The notes: generated by a model from the sequence alone, not told the origin. A stretch of 64,000 nucleotides of DNA from Bagarius yarrelli (GCA_005784505.1 VCAZ01000050.1:620001-684000), one strand, 5' to 3'. Shown: positions 11,871 through 23,212, numbered from the stretch's first letter. Made by a program: numbers and translations.

Positions 11871-12399
11871 AAATTAGTGGGTTAGTGTATGTAACTATGC
11901 AGATAATTTATAACGTGTTAGTCATGCAGTAAACTGGGACACTGCGATCTCTTAAGACTGGAATTCCCTGGACAAGACATTATTCGATATTTGCATTCAA
12001 AGAAAAATGTCCTCCTTTTCTAAATTGTACAGAATTGGACGGAAGAGTAAACAAATGTGCAGGGAAGTGATGCAAAGAAAACAGTAAAGATGCAAAAAAA
12101 ATCTGTGTATGTCTTGCTACTGTGTGTATATATTACACCATTTTTTTTTTAGAAAGTGTGCTGACGATGTTGGGACACATAGATGGGGATATGCGGTGTG
12201 TGTCTGCTACCTTAACATGATACAGTCCGCATGATGTTGAAGAATTAACCCTTTGGAATATGCCTTGACATGCAGTATGCAGACTTGTAGCAAAAGATAC
12301 CCTAAACAGGATGAAGCAAGTTTCAGAATCACAAATATGGCAAGAATGCATTTTTTTTCTTACCTCAGTCAGTTTGACATATGTTTTTGGGATTTCCTC

Positions 12400-12765
12400 T
12401 GGATATTCTGGTTTCCTTGTGTGGTGGTCTGATCATGCCTCTGGATGGTGTTCACTTCGATTGGAGGCCAATCTGTTGGGGATGTTTCTCATCTACGACC
12501 TGGGGATCTATAAAATTACAGAGCCACACAGGAGCTTCGAGGATGGATTGGGACTTACTCAAGGCTACAGTTTACGTTGCATTTAATCCCCATCACTGCA
12601 CACCACAATGTCGTTTATCTTAAACTAACAGACTTGTCAACCAGATGAGGATGGGTTCCCTCTTGAGTCTGGTTCCTCCCAAGGTTTCTTCTTAGTAAGT
12701 TCTTACTGCAGTGTATCTGTGTAAAGCTGCTTTGAGACAATGTCCATTGTTAAAAGCGTTATACT
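12400..12765 (+). repeat. Interspersed repeat ending in 'gctgctttgagacaatgt'
   Basis: The block 'gatgaggatgggttccctct', 'ctcccaaggtttcttctta' and 'aaagctgctttgagacaatg' matches the 3' end of a very common fish interspersed element. The open frames at 12311 and 12381 lie inside it and are not genes. Confidence 0.55.
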
Positions 12766-13855
12766 ATGTACTCAAGTACTTATGCAAAAATGTACTCGAG
12801 AAAGAGTGAAAGTAACACTCAAAATAGCTACTCAACTAAGAGTAAAGAAGTATCTGATAAAAAAAAAAACTAGTTAGTTACTAGTTACTTCTGATCTGAT
12901 TAACTTGAAGTAAAAACCCTGAATTTCAAACAACATGGTGAGTTTCCACATCCCGTCTCCTCCAAAGTCTCTCTGTTCTGAATATATTAAACAGGTTAAA
13001 GTAAGGTGACTCTCAGTCCTGTGATGGACATTAACATCACATCACCTGTCATTTACAATCAAATCTCAAACACACACACACACAAACACACACACATAAA
13101 TGTTTCTCTAACAGTTAATTTTGTCTTTATTTTCTACCATTTAGGATCAGTTCCTTTAAAAACATAGTTCATTTTCACATTATTGGGTGGAAATAATTAC
13201 CATTATTGGGTAAGAAATAAACATCTGCACAATACATTATCATTAATGTGTTTGTTTGTAGGTTAACATGATTTTTTTATTTCTTGCAGGTGAGTGCATG
13301 AGAGGATAAATATTCGGACAATGTGTGAAATTTGGTTTTACAATTAGATCAAAGGGGCTATAGAAACCAAATGATTATTAATAGCGTTCGAATAGGCGTC
13401 ATTTTGACACTTACTTTTCAGGTTGGAGCTGTAATTCATATCCGTTTGGTTTTATTGTACATAGTCTTTATCGCATTATAAAACTATTCTCTTTGACATC
13501 TTAGAGTAAAAACATAGACTGAACCTGAGGCCACGGCTGATCTCCTCTCGCTAAACTTAAGCGGGAGATTGGTAGCTGCCTCTTGAAAAGCAAGAGGCCT
13601 CTCCTAAATCTTGCGAACGACTCATATAAACTAATTATTTAAACAGTCTTAAATTTATTACCGTTTGTCAGTAACAGAGAAACACTGCCAAATGTAGCGA
13701 AGTAAAAGTAAAGTTTTTCTACTAAAAATGTACTTGAGTAAGAGAAAAGTCTTTAAAAATCTTTAAAAAGTAATTTTATAAGTAAAAGTTACCCCAAAAA
13801 ATTGACTCAAGTAAATGTAACAAAGTAAATGTAATTCGGTATTACCCACCTCTGC
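12766..13855. mobile_element. hAT-like non-autonomous element (left end damaged)
   Basis: Subterminal arrays of 'gtactcaagtac'/'ttgactcaagtaaatgtaac' are typical of fish hAT-type MITEs. They occur at both ends in inverted sense, and the right end reads 'tacccacctctgc'. The left terminal bases appear lost against the preceding repeat. There is no transposase frame inside. A second element with the same terminal vocabulary is at 60550-61307. Confidence 0.6.
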
Positions 13856-13869
13856 AAAATTGTCTGTAG

Positions 13870-13975
13870 TGGTGTGTGTGTGTGTGTGTGTATGTGTGTG
13901 ATCATACCCTGTAATGAGATGGAACCCCCTCTTGTGCCCTACTTCCTTATGAGTATCTCCAGGTTCTCAATAGAG
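13870..13975 (+). repeat. (TG)n plus SINE family B tail-like fragment
   Basis: A short TG run is followed by 'cataccctgtaatgagatgg', similar to the 11450 fragment. Confidence 0.4.
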
Positions 13976-15232
13976 AAAATAGATACATGGACGTGTCTTT
14001 CAACGTAATTTGGTTGATTTGTGTACAGTATAAACTTGTGCATATGTTATCTATATCAAGGAAGTGCTTGCTACTTCGTTTACTTTTGATGCTATTAGAA
14101 GAATCTGTAGGGCAGATTTTTTTGCTGTCTGGATGTTGGGAACTAGAAGTTGTAATCCCGAGTTGAAGGAAGCGTCAATCTTTCACTTTTTACTAGCAGC
14201 AGGGGTGTCTTTATACGCAGCCTTGTTTTCTCTAATGGTGATCAGGATACTTCTCTATCCGAACTACTGTCTCTGATGTGCAACATCATTTTGTTACATA
14301 TGTCCATTTTTACCCTCATTAAAACATAGTGGTTATGCAAGACATAAAACACAGCAGTAAACTGGCTGCTAAACAGGCATATGATTGTTTTATAGTGGCT
14401 ATAAACATAGAAAATCAGGTTACTTAGGATTTTATGCATAAATGATAACTTATTATACTCACTTATTAAAAGCCTGAACCTTTTTTATTGTCTACACAAG
14501 TTACATGTATACATAATCAGTAGTCTACGCTAAACCAGTTAGCATAGAACTTTCTTAGCCAATTTAAACTCATATATGTACATGAGGTTTTGCTTTAAAT
14601 CACTGGTAGCTTGATTGACTGAAACTGCGGTTGTACTTTACCAGGGAAATTAAGATGTCAGGACCTCTGAGTTTTTATTATTTACATCCCGCTCCTGTGT
14701 TCAACTAATGTGATTTGGCAGAAGGCATATAAAGTCTATGAATAAACCAGTGGATCCCTAGAAAAAAAAAGAAGGAACCACAAATTGTCCAAGCAGCCCG
14801 AGATGTGGTGCCGTCCTGACCAGCAAGACAGGATGATGAAGTCGGCTAGTATATCAGATAAAAAGAGATGACATCATTCTTAGTCTTTCTCTCAGCTCTA
14901 ATTGGCTGTTGAAATTACATGGTTCATGTTGTCGACTGCCTCTGATTAATGCACCGGTACACTGATGGGTTTGAATGATGGAGGCTTCTCCCACAGACAC
15001 ACTTTCTTTTTGCTTAACACAAAGCACTGATGCCAATTCTTACCTCAGACTTACAGCTAATCCTCTTTGGTTATTTGTATAAAGATTCATTATTTTAAGT
15101 GATAATATGTCTGTCTAGCTATTAAAAGTGATAAAATAGTGATGAATCTTGTTTTGTTCATATTTTATAAATAAAGCTAAAAACTTTTGATATCAAAAGA
15201 GCAACGATTTTCAATCTAAGCTCCACCAAGTT
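13976..15232. other. Intergenic, no gene seen
   Basis: Mixed unique sequence. Short frames at 14064 and 14242 have no domain. The stretch around 14640-15060 is base-balanced and non-repetitive, so it could be regulatory, but nothing specific supports this. Confidence 0.35.
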
Positions 15233-15430
15233 TATCTTATTTATACAACTGATCATTTAAGGGTTAAGGGCCCAACAGTGGTAGCTTGGCGGAGCTGGGA
15301 ATCGAACCCACAATCTTCAGTTGGGTAGGCCAACATCTTAACCATGAGCAACTACTTCCCCCTTAGCGCAGTTGTATAAAAGAGATCAATGTAAGTTGAT
15401 AAGAGCGTCTGCCAAATGCCGAAAATGTCC
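15233..15430. repeat. SINE family A in foldback arrangement
   Basis: A minus-oriented body ('aacagtggtagcttggcgga', 'gggaatcgaaccc') runs to 'cttccccc'. It is followed directly by a plus-oriented tail ('cagttgtataaaagagatca' to 'aagagcgtctgccaaatgcc'). Head-to-tail inversion within one locus gives short complementary arms, as in the better-preserved foldback at 21648-21874. Confidence 0.65.
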
Positions 15431-15551
15431 TATTTTTATAATAAGCTTTAAAAGATGAATTCTCTAAAAAGTCTCTAAAAAGACTTTGTTGAAATAATGT
15501 TCAAGTAACGTTCTTATAATGTTATTAATGATTATTATAAAAATGTGCAGA

Positions 15552-15720
15552 TGTCCAGTTTGCTCTTTTAGGTGTTGTTCTATAAACGTTTTCTTGAAAC
15601 GTTTTAAGAATGTTTATCATAGCCGTTCTCAATACATCTGTTTATCACAAAACTTCTCAAAACGTTTCTTAGAACAACACCATAAATTTACCATAAAATC
15701 ACATTCTACTGGACATTTTC
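15552..15720. repeat. Foldback element
   Basis: The left arm holds 'atgtccagt' and 'ggtgttgttctataaacg', and the right arm holds the inverted 'cgtttcttagaacaacacc' and 'ctggacatttt'. The arms are imperfect. The vocabulary is shared with 7850-8140. Confidence 0.6.
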
Positions 15721-15898
15721 ACCTTGTTCTTCCAAAAACCAAAACGAAACGTCTAAAAAATGTTCGGAACACGGGTTTGTTAGCTGGGGTAAATCATGTA
15801 AAGTCATGCAAAGCTCACTCATTGGTTTACAGGTTTGTTTTCCAGCAGACAAAGTTTCTGATGTTAATGCCAGACATCCTGGAACACTATAAAGCTGA

Positions 15899-15900
<2 letters not shown>

Positions 15901-15930
<30 letters not shown>

Positions 15931-15941
15931 TGGGGGGGGGG
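15901..15941. repeat. Poly-G tract
   Basis: A 29-base G homopolymer is followed by CT and a second G run. It has strong G-quadruplex potential, and its length is likely uncertain because such runs sequence poorly. Confidence 0.9.
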
Positions 15942-16039
15942 CTGTTATTAATGTTCATGCTTGGTCATTTTTCATCTTTTTTCCTATTTATCTTTTTTTT
16001 CCTCAGGGGGAAAGACTTTTAATAATCGTAGGTACCCAA

Positions 16040-16191
16040 AATGAGCCAGTCAGTCTGGCCAGGGCAACATCATATGGGAACAGGGGGTAGACTGCTCCTG
16101 GGAGGCTAAGAATTATCTGGAAATGTCATTAAAAGCTCCTCTATTGTAGGCACTATGCCATAAAATGCATTTCTCTGTGCTTTCCATTTAC

Positions 16192-16192
<1 letters not shown>
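16040..16192. other. Candidate conserved noncoding stretch
   Basis: A unique, balanced block between a poly-G tract and a TC microsatellite. No open frame or repeat phrase is present. Regulatory function is unproven. Confidence 0.25.
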
Positions 16193-16233
<41 letters not shown>

Positions 16234-16312
16234 CTCTCTCATTCTCTTTCTCCCTCTCTCTCTCGTTCTCTCTCGTTCTCTCTCATTCTCTCTCTCTGTC
16301 CTTCTCTCTTTC
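16193..16312. repeat. (TC)n microsatellite
   Basis: A pure TC start decays into TCTTTC/CTCGTT variants. The Arg/Glu-rich minus-strand frame across it is an artefact. Confidence 0.95.
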
Positions 16313-16329
16313 GCATGTGTTTCTGTTTT

Positions 16330-16790
16330 GCAGAATCGAAAATGATATCGATCATGTAGGATAAATTTAATTAGGTTGCAACAAGATACAAATCCTGCCT
16401 GAACTAACAATCGCTACTGAACTCGGTCAGCCTGGACACGGCATGCACAAGGTCAAGGTTGTTAGGCTGTTGTGTTTTAAATGAAGCAGGAAACCAAGTT
16501 AACACACTCACATCCTTTCTGAATCAACATTATACCGTGAAAGTTCTCTTTCCGATTTAGCCCAATGAGACACGTTCAATTTCCAGTAATTTACTAGACA
16601 ATTCTCTCTTTAGCGTAATGACTCTTATAACACCATGCAAATGAGGTGGCGTTATGCACACGAGTGAATCTCAGCAGAAATTAGATTAACACACGTATCT
16701 TGTTTCCTTTATTCCCTCTCTGCAACAGCTCCCAAAAGAAATCCCGGCAACACAACGGCTCCGGTGAAATTTGTTGTTTCGAGGGCTAAA
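16330..16790. other. Candidate conserved noncoding stretch
   Basis: A unique block with 'atgatatcgatcat' (near-palindrome), 'taatttaattagg' and 'caccatgcaaatgagg' (octamer). It is non-coding and non-repetitive. A possible enhancer by composition only. Confidence 0.3.
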
Positions 16791-16904
16791 GGGGGGGTAA
16801 AAGTTTTTAATGAGGCGTTTTTAATGTTACTTTTTTTAAATTTGTATATTTTGAAATGTTTTTATGTTCAAAAATATTTTTATTGGTGAAATAGAATGGT
16901 CAAG

Positions 16905-17215
16905 AAGTGGTAGCAAAGTTGGAACTGTTGGGCTCCTGAACAGGGCCCATAACCCACAATTACTTAATTGTATAAAAGATTATAAAAATTATACTTAATT
17001 GCTCTGGATAAGGGCGTCTGCCAAATGCTGTAAATGTAAGTAAAACTATTACTTTAATCATATAGCTAAGTGTTGAACTGCTAATTGGAAGATCAGGGTT
17101 CGATTCCCAGCACCAAGTTACCACAGCTGGGCCCCTGAACAGGGCCCTTGTATAAAAGAAATAAATATAGGTTGCTCTGGATAAGGACATCTGCCAAATG
17201 CCGTAGATGCCGTAA
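16905..17215 (+). repeat. Two SINE family A copies in tandem, plus
   Basis: Copy one (16905-17040) lacks its head and ends 'gataagggcgtctgccaaat'. Copy two (17070-17215) carries a perfect B-box-like 'ggttcgattcc' and its own tail. They are direct repeats about 30 bp apart. Confidence 0.8.
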
Positions 17216-18411
17216 ACTATTTATTTAATTATACTTACGACTTATTTTTTTCTTCAGTTGATTAATTTAGGAATCATTTTAACATTCCCAATTATAAATT
17301 AATATTAACCTCACTTATTCAATTAAAACTTTGAAGCCAGCTATTCTAATTAACGTGTATAAATTTGTATACACTTAAAACAATAATACTTAGTCCAGTA
17401 ATTAGTACAATTAATACAATAATTAGTCCAGTAGAAAAACATACTTTTGTACAGTAAATGCTTTTTCGTCCCATACTCATACTCATATTTCCCTGCTTCA
17501 GGATTACATTCCTACATTATCACAAGCACTACCATAGAAATGCAGGTCAGATAAAAATGGATTTTTTTTCCCCGTACCATCAATCTTTTTTCCTGTAGCC
17601 TTAGAGAACCCAGTTTGAAATATGATCGCTGCATGACTGTTTACTCTCCCACCTCAAGGGAACTCCAGGAGGATGAGGCAGACATCACCTGGCATCCCAT
17701 TCTATTTTCAGCACATCCTAAAAGATGATGAGTGTGGCTCTCTATGCAAGACAGCACAAATACTGTAGATGTTGCAGGAGAAACACACACTTGGCTCACA
17801 CTTTTAAAAATCGGCCTGTAGACACACCATGATGTTATGATTGGGTATCAGGTGTTAGGTGATTGATGTATCTAATAAAAGGTCTGCTTTTCAGGATATT
17901 CATTACATTATTAAGAACTGTTAAAATAAATATTAAAATAAATTTTAAATATTAAAACCTTAATACACAGGAAATGTAACTAAGTGCAAACTGCAAGCAC
18001 ATGACTGAAAGGAAAATCTGAACAAATTAAAACACACTGGATCAGAATCACTGGACAGTTTAAAAGCTTCAGATTATTGTTCCTGGCTGACAGAATTAAA
18101 ACTCCATGCGATGCATAATCATGGAAACTAGGGGTACTGAGGATGCACAGACCTGTGACATCAAACCACACCTCTCAGCGGCCCCAAGCACACCCCCACA
18201 CCCCTGCCACGCCTCTTAAAATATGTTTGCATGATGTGGTATTCTGCTGTTGTGGTGCATCTGCCTAAATATTTGATGTTTTTTTACATGTTGAGATGCT
18301 TTTTCCACTCGTCATGGTTTTAAAGTGTGTACTGTGTCACTGTATTGTGAAATGGAGGCTGACACTTTTTGTGATGGGACACAAAATCACTATTAGTCAC
18401 ATGATTTACAG
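17216..18411. other. Intergenic, no gene seen
   Basis: AT-rich sequence. 17590-17770 is a balanced, non-repetitive block that could be conserved. No coding gene is recognised. Confidence 0.35.
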
Positions 18412-18592
18412 TTACATTTACAACATTTGGCAGACACTGTTATTCATTTAATTCTTTTATACACATTAGCAATTAGTTGTTAAATGCCTTGCTTAGGGGA
18501 CCCAACAGTGGCAACTTGGTAATGCTGGGAATTGAACCCTGATCTTCCAATTAGCAGTCCAGCACCTTAACCACTATGCTACCACTTCTCTA
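18412..18592 (-). repeat. SINE family A, near full length, minus
   Basis: The order is tail 'acatttggcagacac', body 'acccaacagtggcaacttgg', B-box-like 'gggaattgaaccc', then 'ccaattagcagtccagcacc' and head. Confidence 0.85.
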
Positions 18593-18639
18593 TATTGAAA
18601 GAGATACACTACCAGAAAAAGACACTGCTGGGATATAAC

Positions 18640-18728
18640 CCCAATTGGGGGTTAAATTGGTGGTAGTAACTTAATGGTGCTGGGATTCAACCTGGAGCAG
18701 TCGAACACCTTAACCACTGCACCACTAC
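18640..18728 (-). repeat. SINE family A fragment, minus
   Basis: Only the head half remains ('aatggtgctgggattcaacc', 'aacaccttaaccactgcacc'). It lies about 50 bp from the previous copy in the same orientation. Confidence 0.65.
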
Positions 18729-18809
18729 TGACTAACACGATACCCAACTCTATACACAAATATATTATTTCTAAAGGTATATAAAACTATTTTTTCTAGT
18801 TGCCCTCCC

Positions 18810-18970
18810 TTAGGCTCTCCTTCTGTTTGCCTTGGTGTGGCATGCTCCACACTCCTAACATTTGGTGGCAGTAATGTTGTTATGCCAATAATATAACAAT
18901 AATATAAAAGAAGAAAAAGGCGGCTTTCCAGATCACTCTATACTCACGAAAAATTATAATCAAAATGAAG
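18810..18970 (+). repeat. Dispersed repeat R1, copy 2
   Basis: A diverged copy of 3205-3350: 'tttggtggcagtaatg', 'aaaagaagaaaaagg' and 'aaaaattataatcaaaatga'. Confidence 0.6.
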
Positions 18971-19179
18971 TTCGACCATTCTCACAATTTTCCTCCTGTT
19001 TCCACCAGTAACCAGATGTTTTTTCCTTATTGCATCGTTCTACCAAACTCTAAAGACCTTAGTGTGGAAATTAAGGAAGATTAGCAAATACTTAATACTT
19101 AAATACTTAAATCACTGACATGACAGGAAAACCCTGTGACACAGAATCTCCCCTCTCAGTTCCAGGGTCTTTGATTTCT

Positions 19180-19400
19180 CAGGTTACTCTCTGTACGGAG
19201 ATTTACATGTTCTCCCTGCATCTGGTGGGCTTCCTCCTACCTCCTGAAAGCACGCTGGTGGGTGCCTTGGCTTCAAATAAGTGTGTAAGTGAATGTGAGT
19301 GTGTGCATTATGTCCTGCCATGGCCTTGTGCCTAGTGTTCCTGGGATCGACTCCAAATCCACTGCGACTGATCAAGATAAAAGCATTTACTGAAGATAAA
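19180..19400 (+). repeat. SINE family B body, plus
   Basis: It has the decayed phrases 'ggagatttacatgttctccc', 'gtgggcttcctcctacctcc' and 'gggatcgactcc'. The tRNA-like head is missing. Confidence 0.55.
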
Positions 19401-19703
19401 CAGATGTCCATGTTTGGCCGTGTCACATGTTCCTTTTTTTTATGAGACCATTATTATTAAAATCCACCCAGAAAATGACAATTACAATTAAATTGCGATG
19501 ATTTTTGCCAAAGAATTTTAACCATGAACGTGTTAGCCAGTGGCCTTAGTGATTTCAAGAATAAGAATATATATCAGCTTGTATAAGTGTACGGAAGCAG
19601 CAAATATAGTCTGAATGTAATGTGTACGGTGTATTGTATATTTAAATATATATATACGTCTGGAAAGAAAGTGTAAGAGAGACTAAAAAAGAGAAAGGAT
19701 GGT

Positions 19704-20385
19704 TCCTTAACTGTCGTTCACTTTGACATTGTGTCAAGTGACGACACTAATATCACCCCTAGTGTCGTAACTCGACACATTGCTCTGTTCCCTCCATCAG
19801 GGATCGAGGGTTACCATACGTAACCAAGACGTTTTGCCTTGTCCTCCATTTATCCAATTATAATTATTTAATTTAAAGAATTAAGGGGAAGTGCAGTGGT
19901 TAGGGTGTTGGACTGCTAATTGGAAGACCAGGGTTTGATTCCCAGCACCACCATAGCACCCTTAACCTTTATTTGCTTAGTTGTATAAAAAGAGGTATAT
20001 GTTAGTCGCCCTGGATAAGGACGTCTGCCAAATGGCAAAAATTAAAAATCCTATGATAATAAAACTATTAACAAAAATGTGCAGCAGGCCAGTGAAAGAA
20101 TCACTGCTTACTAGTAAATAGAACAAAAACAGATGAAGAGGCATAAGCCTCCAGCTGCATTAGGGTATTGAACAATCTGCCAAAGGCTGTAGGTGATGGT
20201 TGCATGGAAAAACCTTAACAGTTTCTCTTACTGTGTTAAACCGGTTTTTCCTACATCATTGAAGACACACCGGTGCACACTGTTAACAACAATAATTACT
20301 GTCACATTAATCATATAAAAACGTCACGGTTACGTATGGTAACCCTCGTCCCTAGGGGTCACGAAGTGAACGACGGATAGGAAAG
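19704..20385. mobile_element. Inverted-repeat DNA element with a nested SINE
   Basis: The left end reads 'ccttaactgtcgttcacttt' and later 'gagggttaccatacgtaacc'. The right end is their reverse complement ('ggttacgtatggtaaccctc' then 'gaagtgaacgacggatagg'). The interior carries a SINE family A copy at 19888-20046. No transposase frame is present, so the element is non-autonomous. Confidence 0.65.
19888..20046 (+). repeat. SINE family A, full length, plus (nested)
   Basis: The head is 'agtggttagggtgttggact', the B-box-like site 'gggtttgattcc' and the tail 'gataaggacgtctgccaaat'. It lies inside the inverted-repeat element and is therefore younger than it. Confidence 0.85.
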
Positions 20386-21357
20386 GTTATTTTGTTACAC
20401 GTTCAGTCATGTTAACATGGCAAAAGCGGAACAATCATAAACCCATGGCCGTGCACCCACATGCCCTATTCATTGTTACTGCCCCTTGATTAAGTACTGG
20501 CTGCATAATTTCCTGTTTTTTTTACACATTGGTCCTGTAGTAGAAATTATTCAACTTTACATTTTTTTAAGAATTAGCATGTGCAAATAGCAGAAGCAAC
20601 GCTTACATCTGCTCATGCATTCTGCCCTGATACCCCCTGTTTTCAGCAGATGTCACTGCTTCCACACTCAGCTCATATTGTGTGAGTGATAATTAGCCCC
20701 TTGCTGCTTTGATTTTCATACCCAGCATGACAAAAAAAACACGTCTGAATAAAACACCCCTAAACGACCCCCAGTGTGAATACTGGTGTCCAACTGTTTG
20801 CACCAGTAAGCCTGCATCAGGACATACTGGAAACCACAAACTGCTAATATAAACAGCAGCTGTGAATGTCAAACAATTGTAAAGATTTCGTGATGTTATG
20901 AACGGAAAGCAACTAAAATGCAATGATGCGTTTAGAGTTTTTAGGGTTTCTTTTATGCTACACGCAAAGGCAACAGTTGAGGTTCAATCCCTAAAGCAAT
21001 AATAATAATCTGCACCATTTCTTTCTATTCTGGGATGTTGTCACAAATAATACATTTTAAGAAAACAATATGTGTCTATGATTTATTTGAGGATAAATAA
21101 AGCTAAGCAGGTTTTGCACTGAACTCCCTCCCTCCCTCCTCCTCTCTCTTGTGTGTAGGATGGACAGTATGGAGAGAATCAAAGCTGAAACGTGCCCCAG
21201 CATGAAGAGCGGTGAAGGGCATGAAATCTTAAAAATCTGACTTCTGGGCACACTTACAGAAAAGCTTAGAAAGATTTCTTTCACATGTTTAGATTAATTA
21301 ATAATTATCTTTGCCTACAGGACATCACATGTGAATAATATAGAATCACTGGGCTCT
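20386..21357. other. Intergenic, possible regulatory block at 20570-20715
   Basis: The 20570-20715 part is unique and base-balanced, with 'aattagcatgtgcaaat' and 'gataattagcc'. The remainder is ordinary AT-rich sequence. No gene is seen. Confidence 0.3.
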
Positions 21358-21505
21358 TACATTTACATTTATGGCATTTGGCAGACACTCTTATTCAGAG
21401 TGACTTATATGTATCTGTTTTTTATACAACTGAGCAATTTGGGGTTAGGGGACTTGTCCAGGGGCCCAGCAGTGGCAACTTGGTGGTACTGGAAATCAAA
21501 TCATT
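21358..21505 (-). repeat. SINE family A, minus
   Basis: The tail is 'tggcatttggcagacactct' and the body 'cagcagtggcaacttggtgg'. It breaks off before the head. Confidence 0.8.
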
Positions 21506-21647
21506 TTTACATGTGGTAATATGAAATCGTGTAAAAGAAATGTGTGAAGGAGTATTTCAGCGTGTTCCTCAGTAAAAGTGCATGTCTTTTAAAAACACGT
21601 AATTTCCTCATGAAATTTAAAGTGTGGATATTATATATACATATATA

Positions 21648-21874
21648 TTCTATTATTCTATTCAGAACAAAAGAGCAACTGGTGGTTAAGGGCCTTGTGG
21701 AGGGGCCCAGGCAGGGGTAACTTGGTGGTGCTGGGAATCGAACCCTGATCTTCCAATTAGCAGTCTGACACCAACACCACTGATCTACCGCTACTGGTCA
21801 GGACACTATATACTTATATGCCTGGGCCGCCCTTAACCCCCAGTTGCTCTTTTGTTCTGAATAGAATAATAGAA
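21648..21874. repeat. 46 bp near-perfect inverted repeat flanking a SINE body
   Basis: The left arm 21648-21693 and right arm 21829-21874 are reverse complements over 46 bases with one mismatch; the shared core is 'agaacaaaagagcaact'. The loop holds a minus-oriented SINE family A body and head with 'gggaatcgaaccctgatctt'. Arm identity is far higher than between SINE copies, so the inversion-duplication is recent. Confidence 0.85.
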
Positions 21875-21974
21875 GAAATGTAAACTACCAAGCTACCACT
21901 TTCACACACGTTTACATGTACATATATTTAACCAGGGAGGTATGTAAAAAAATTATGATAAATATACAGATACA

Positions 21975-22751
21975 GAAGATATATTCATGGGGTTACATCT
22001 TCTCTATCCCACACCAGAGAAGAAGGCAAATTTGGGTATCCTTTTCTGGGTTGAGTTAATCAGTACTGAGAGCAGATCGTATCGATGCACACGGCGCTCT
22101 GTTGAGCTGGTCTGCGCGCAGGGCGTACGGGCACGCGCAGGGAAAGGAGTGGGACTGGGAGCAGCTGTTCCTACACCGACTGCACTCATCCGAAAGAAAA
22201 GGAGAAAGTTTGGCAGAAGGAACGACCTTAACGCGCTCGACGGGAGGAAATGAAGACAGAGGAAAGAGTCGGGTAATAGAAGACAAAGTGCGGACCGTGT
22301 CTGATAACATCTCGGGAGTCTTTTTTTTAGAAAACTCTTTGGAAACAACATAACAGACCACAAAAAAGCCTGGCGCACACACTGACAATAAAACCACACA
22401 TTCCCGTCAAGTGGACTGTTAGTAAGAACTGGCATTGGGGCAACACGGGACCGATTTACCCTCCTTATTCTGGCGTTTTTATTCCACGCTGGTTTATATT
22501 CTTCTTATCTTTTCTGACTAAACTCGAAATTCAGGAAACAATGAAGACTTAACTCATCCAGTGAACCGTCAGCTAGCTTAGGCTAGCTAGCTAGCTAGCT
22601 ATCGTGTGTGTGGACTAGCCAGCGCTATAGCTAGCTAACGGGAGGCGGAGCGGTGTTTCCCGAGAAAGTTTTGGGCGACGAGTTAAAAAAACTTAAAGCG
22701 CTTTAAATAAAAGAAAAAAGGAGCAGGATCTCCTATTGTGTCACTTTTTTA
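21975..22751 (+). promoter_or_regulatory. rasa1: rasa1 promoter and 5' UTR region
   Basis: From about 22080 the sequence turns markedly GC- and CpG-rich compared with the surrounding AT-rich DNA, and this continues through exon 1, as in a CpG-island promoter. A (GCTA)n-like palindromic cluster lies at 22573-22602. No TATA box is evident and the transcription start cannot be placed. Open frames on both strands here (the longest is 143 codons, minus strand) are by-products of GC content. Confidence 0.6.
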
Positions 22752-23212
22752 ATGGACGCCGAGGTGCGGAACGAAGGCAGAAGCACAGTGGCACCAGACG
22801 GTCGAGGCCCCGAATCGACCCAGTTTCCGTTTTATGCCAAACCAACTCGAGTGCGGGTGAGTGAGCTGTGCCAAGCCGCTGCGCCGAGCTACCGACCACC
22901 GTCCGCCCCGTCTCCTGACGGCCTCAGCAGCGCGATGATCTACCCTGTCCAAGGAGAAGAGCTCACTCGAGCAGGGTCAAGCTCAGGACCAGGCGGAGGC
23001 TGTAGTTCCCCGGGTTCAGAGGGACCCGAGAGCCGCACGTCTCCCAGCTCTGCGGCTCCGGACGGGCCTTCAGGTTTCCCGCCGCTTCCGCCTCCGCCGC
23101 TGTTTCCCGGTTCCGGAGTGCATGGCAGTGTGGACGAGAGCGACCAACAGGATGGAGCGGAGTACGAGGAAGAAGAGGTTGTGTTTCCCCTCTCCGCGCC
23201 ACCCACTAACCA
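22752..23212 (+). CDS. rasa1: rasa1 exon 1: low-complexity N-terminus
   Basis: It encodes residues 1-153 plus two bases of Gln154 (CA|A). The first 105 residues are Ser/Gly/Pro-rich and unlike mammalian RASA1. The end is conserved: a proline-rich SH3-ligand-like FPPLPPPP (109-116), the DESD tetrapeptide (128-131, matching the human caspase site DEGD), an acidic YEEEE (138-142) and PLSAPPTNQ. The donor is gtaagg at 23213. The longer open frame to 23218 simply reads into the intron. Confidence 0.93.

Noticed and set aside
15063..15085. 'cctctttggttatttgtat' resembles the start of mature miR-9, and a MIR9 locus lies near MEF2C in mammals.
   Set aside because: The match stops after about a dozen bases, the rest of the mature sequence and the star strand are absent, and no hairpin could be drawn.
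15519..16022. A 167-codon plus-strand frame, one of the longest in the window.
   Set aside because: It crosses a foldback repeat and a poly-G tract (Gly run) and shows no recognisable domain.
1..22000. A search for cox7c or another upstream neighbour of RASA1.
   Set aside because: No exon of a recognisable protein was found on either strand apart from the decayed gene copy at about 10.2-11.1 kb.
22004..22435. A 143-codon minus-strand frame in the rasa1 promoter region.
   Set aside because: It has no domain, lies opposite the GC-rich 5' UTR, and overlaps frames on both strands as expected from composition.
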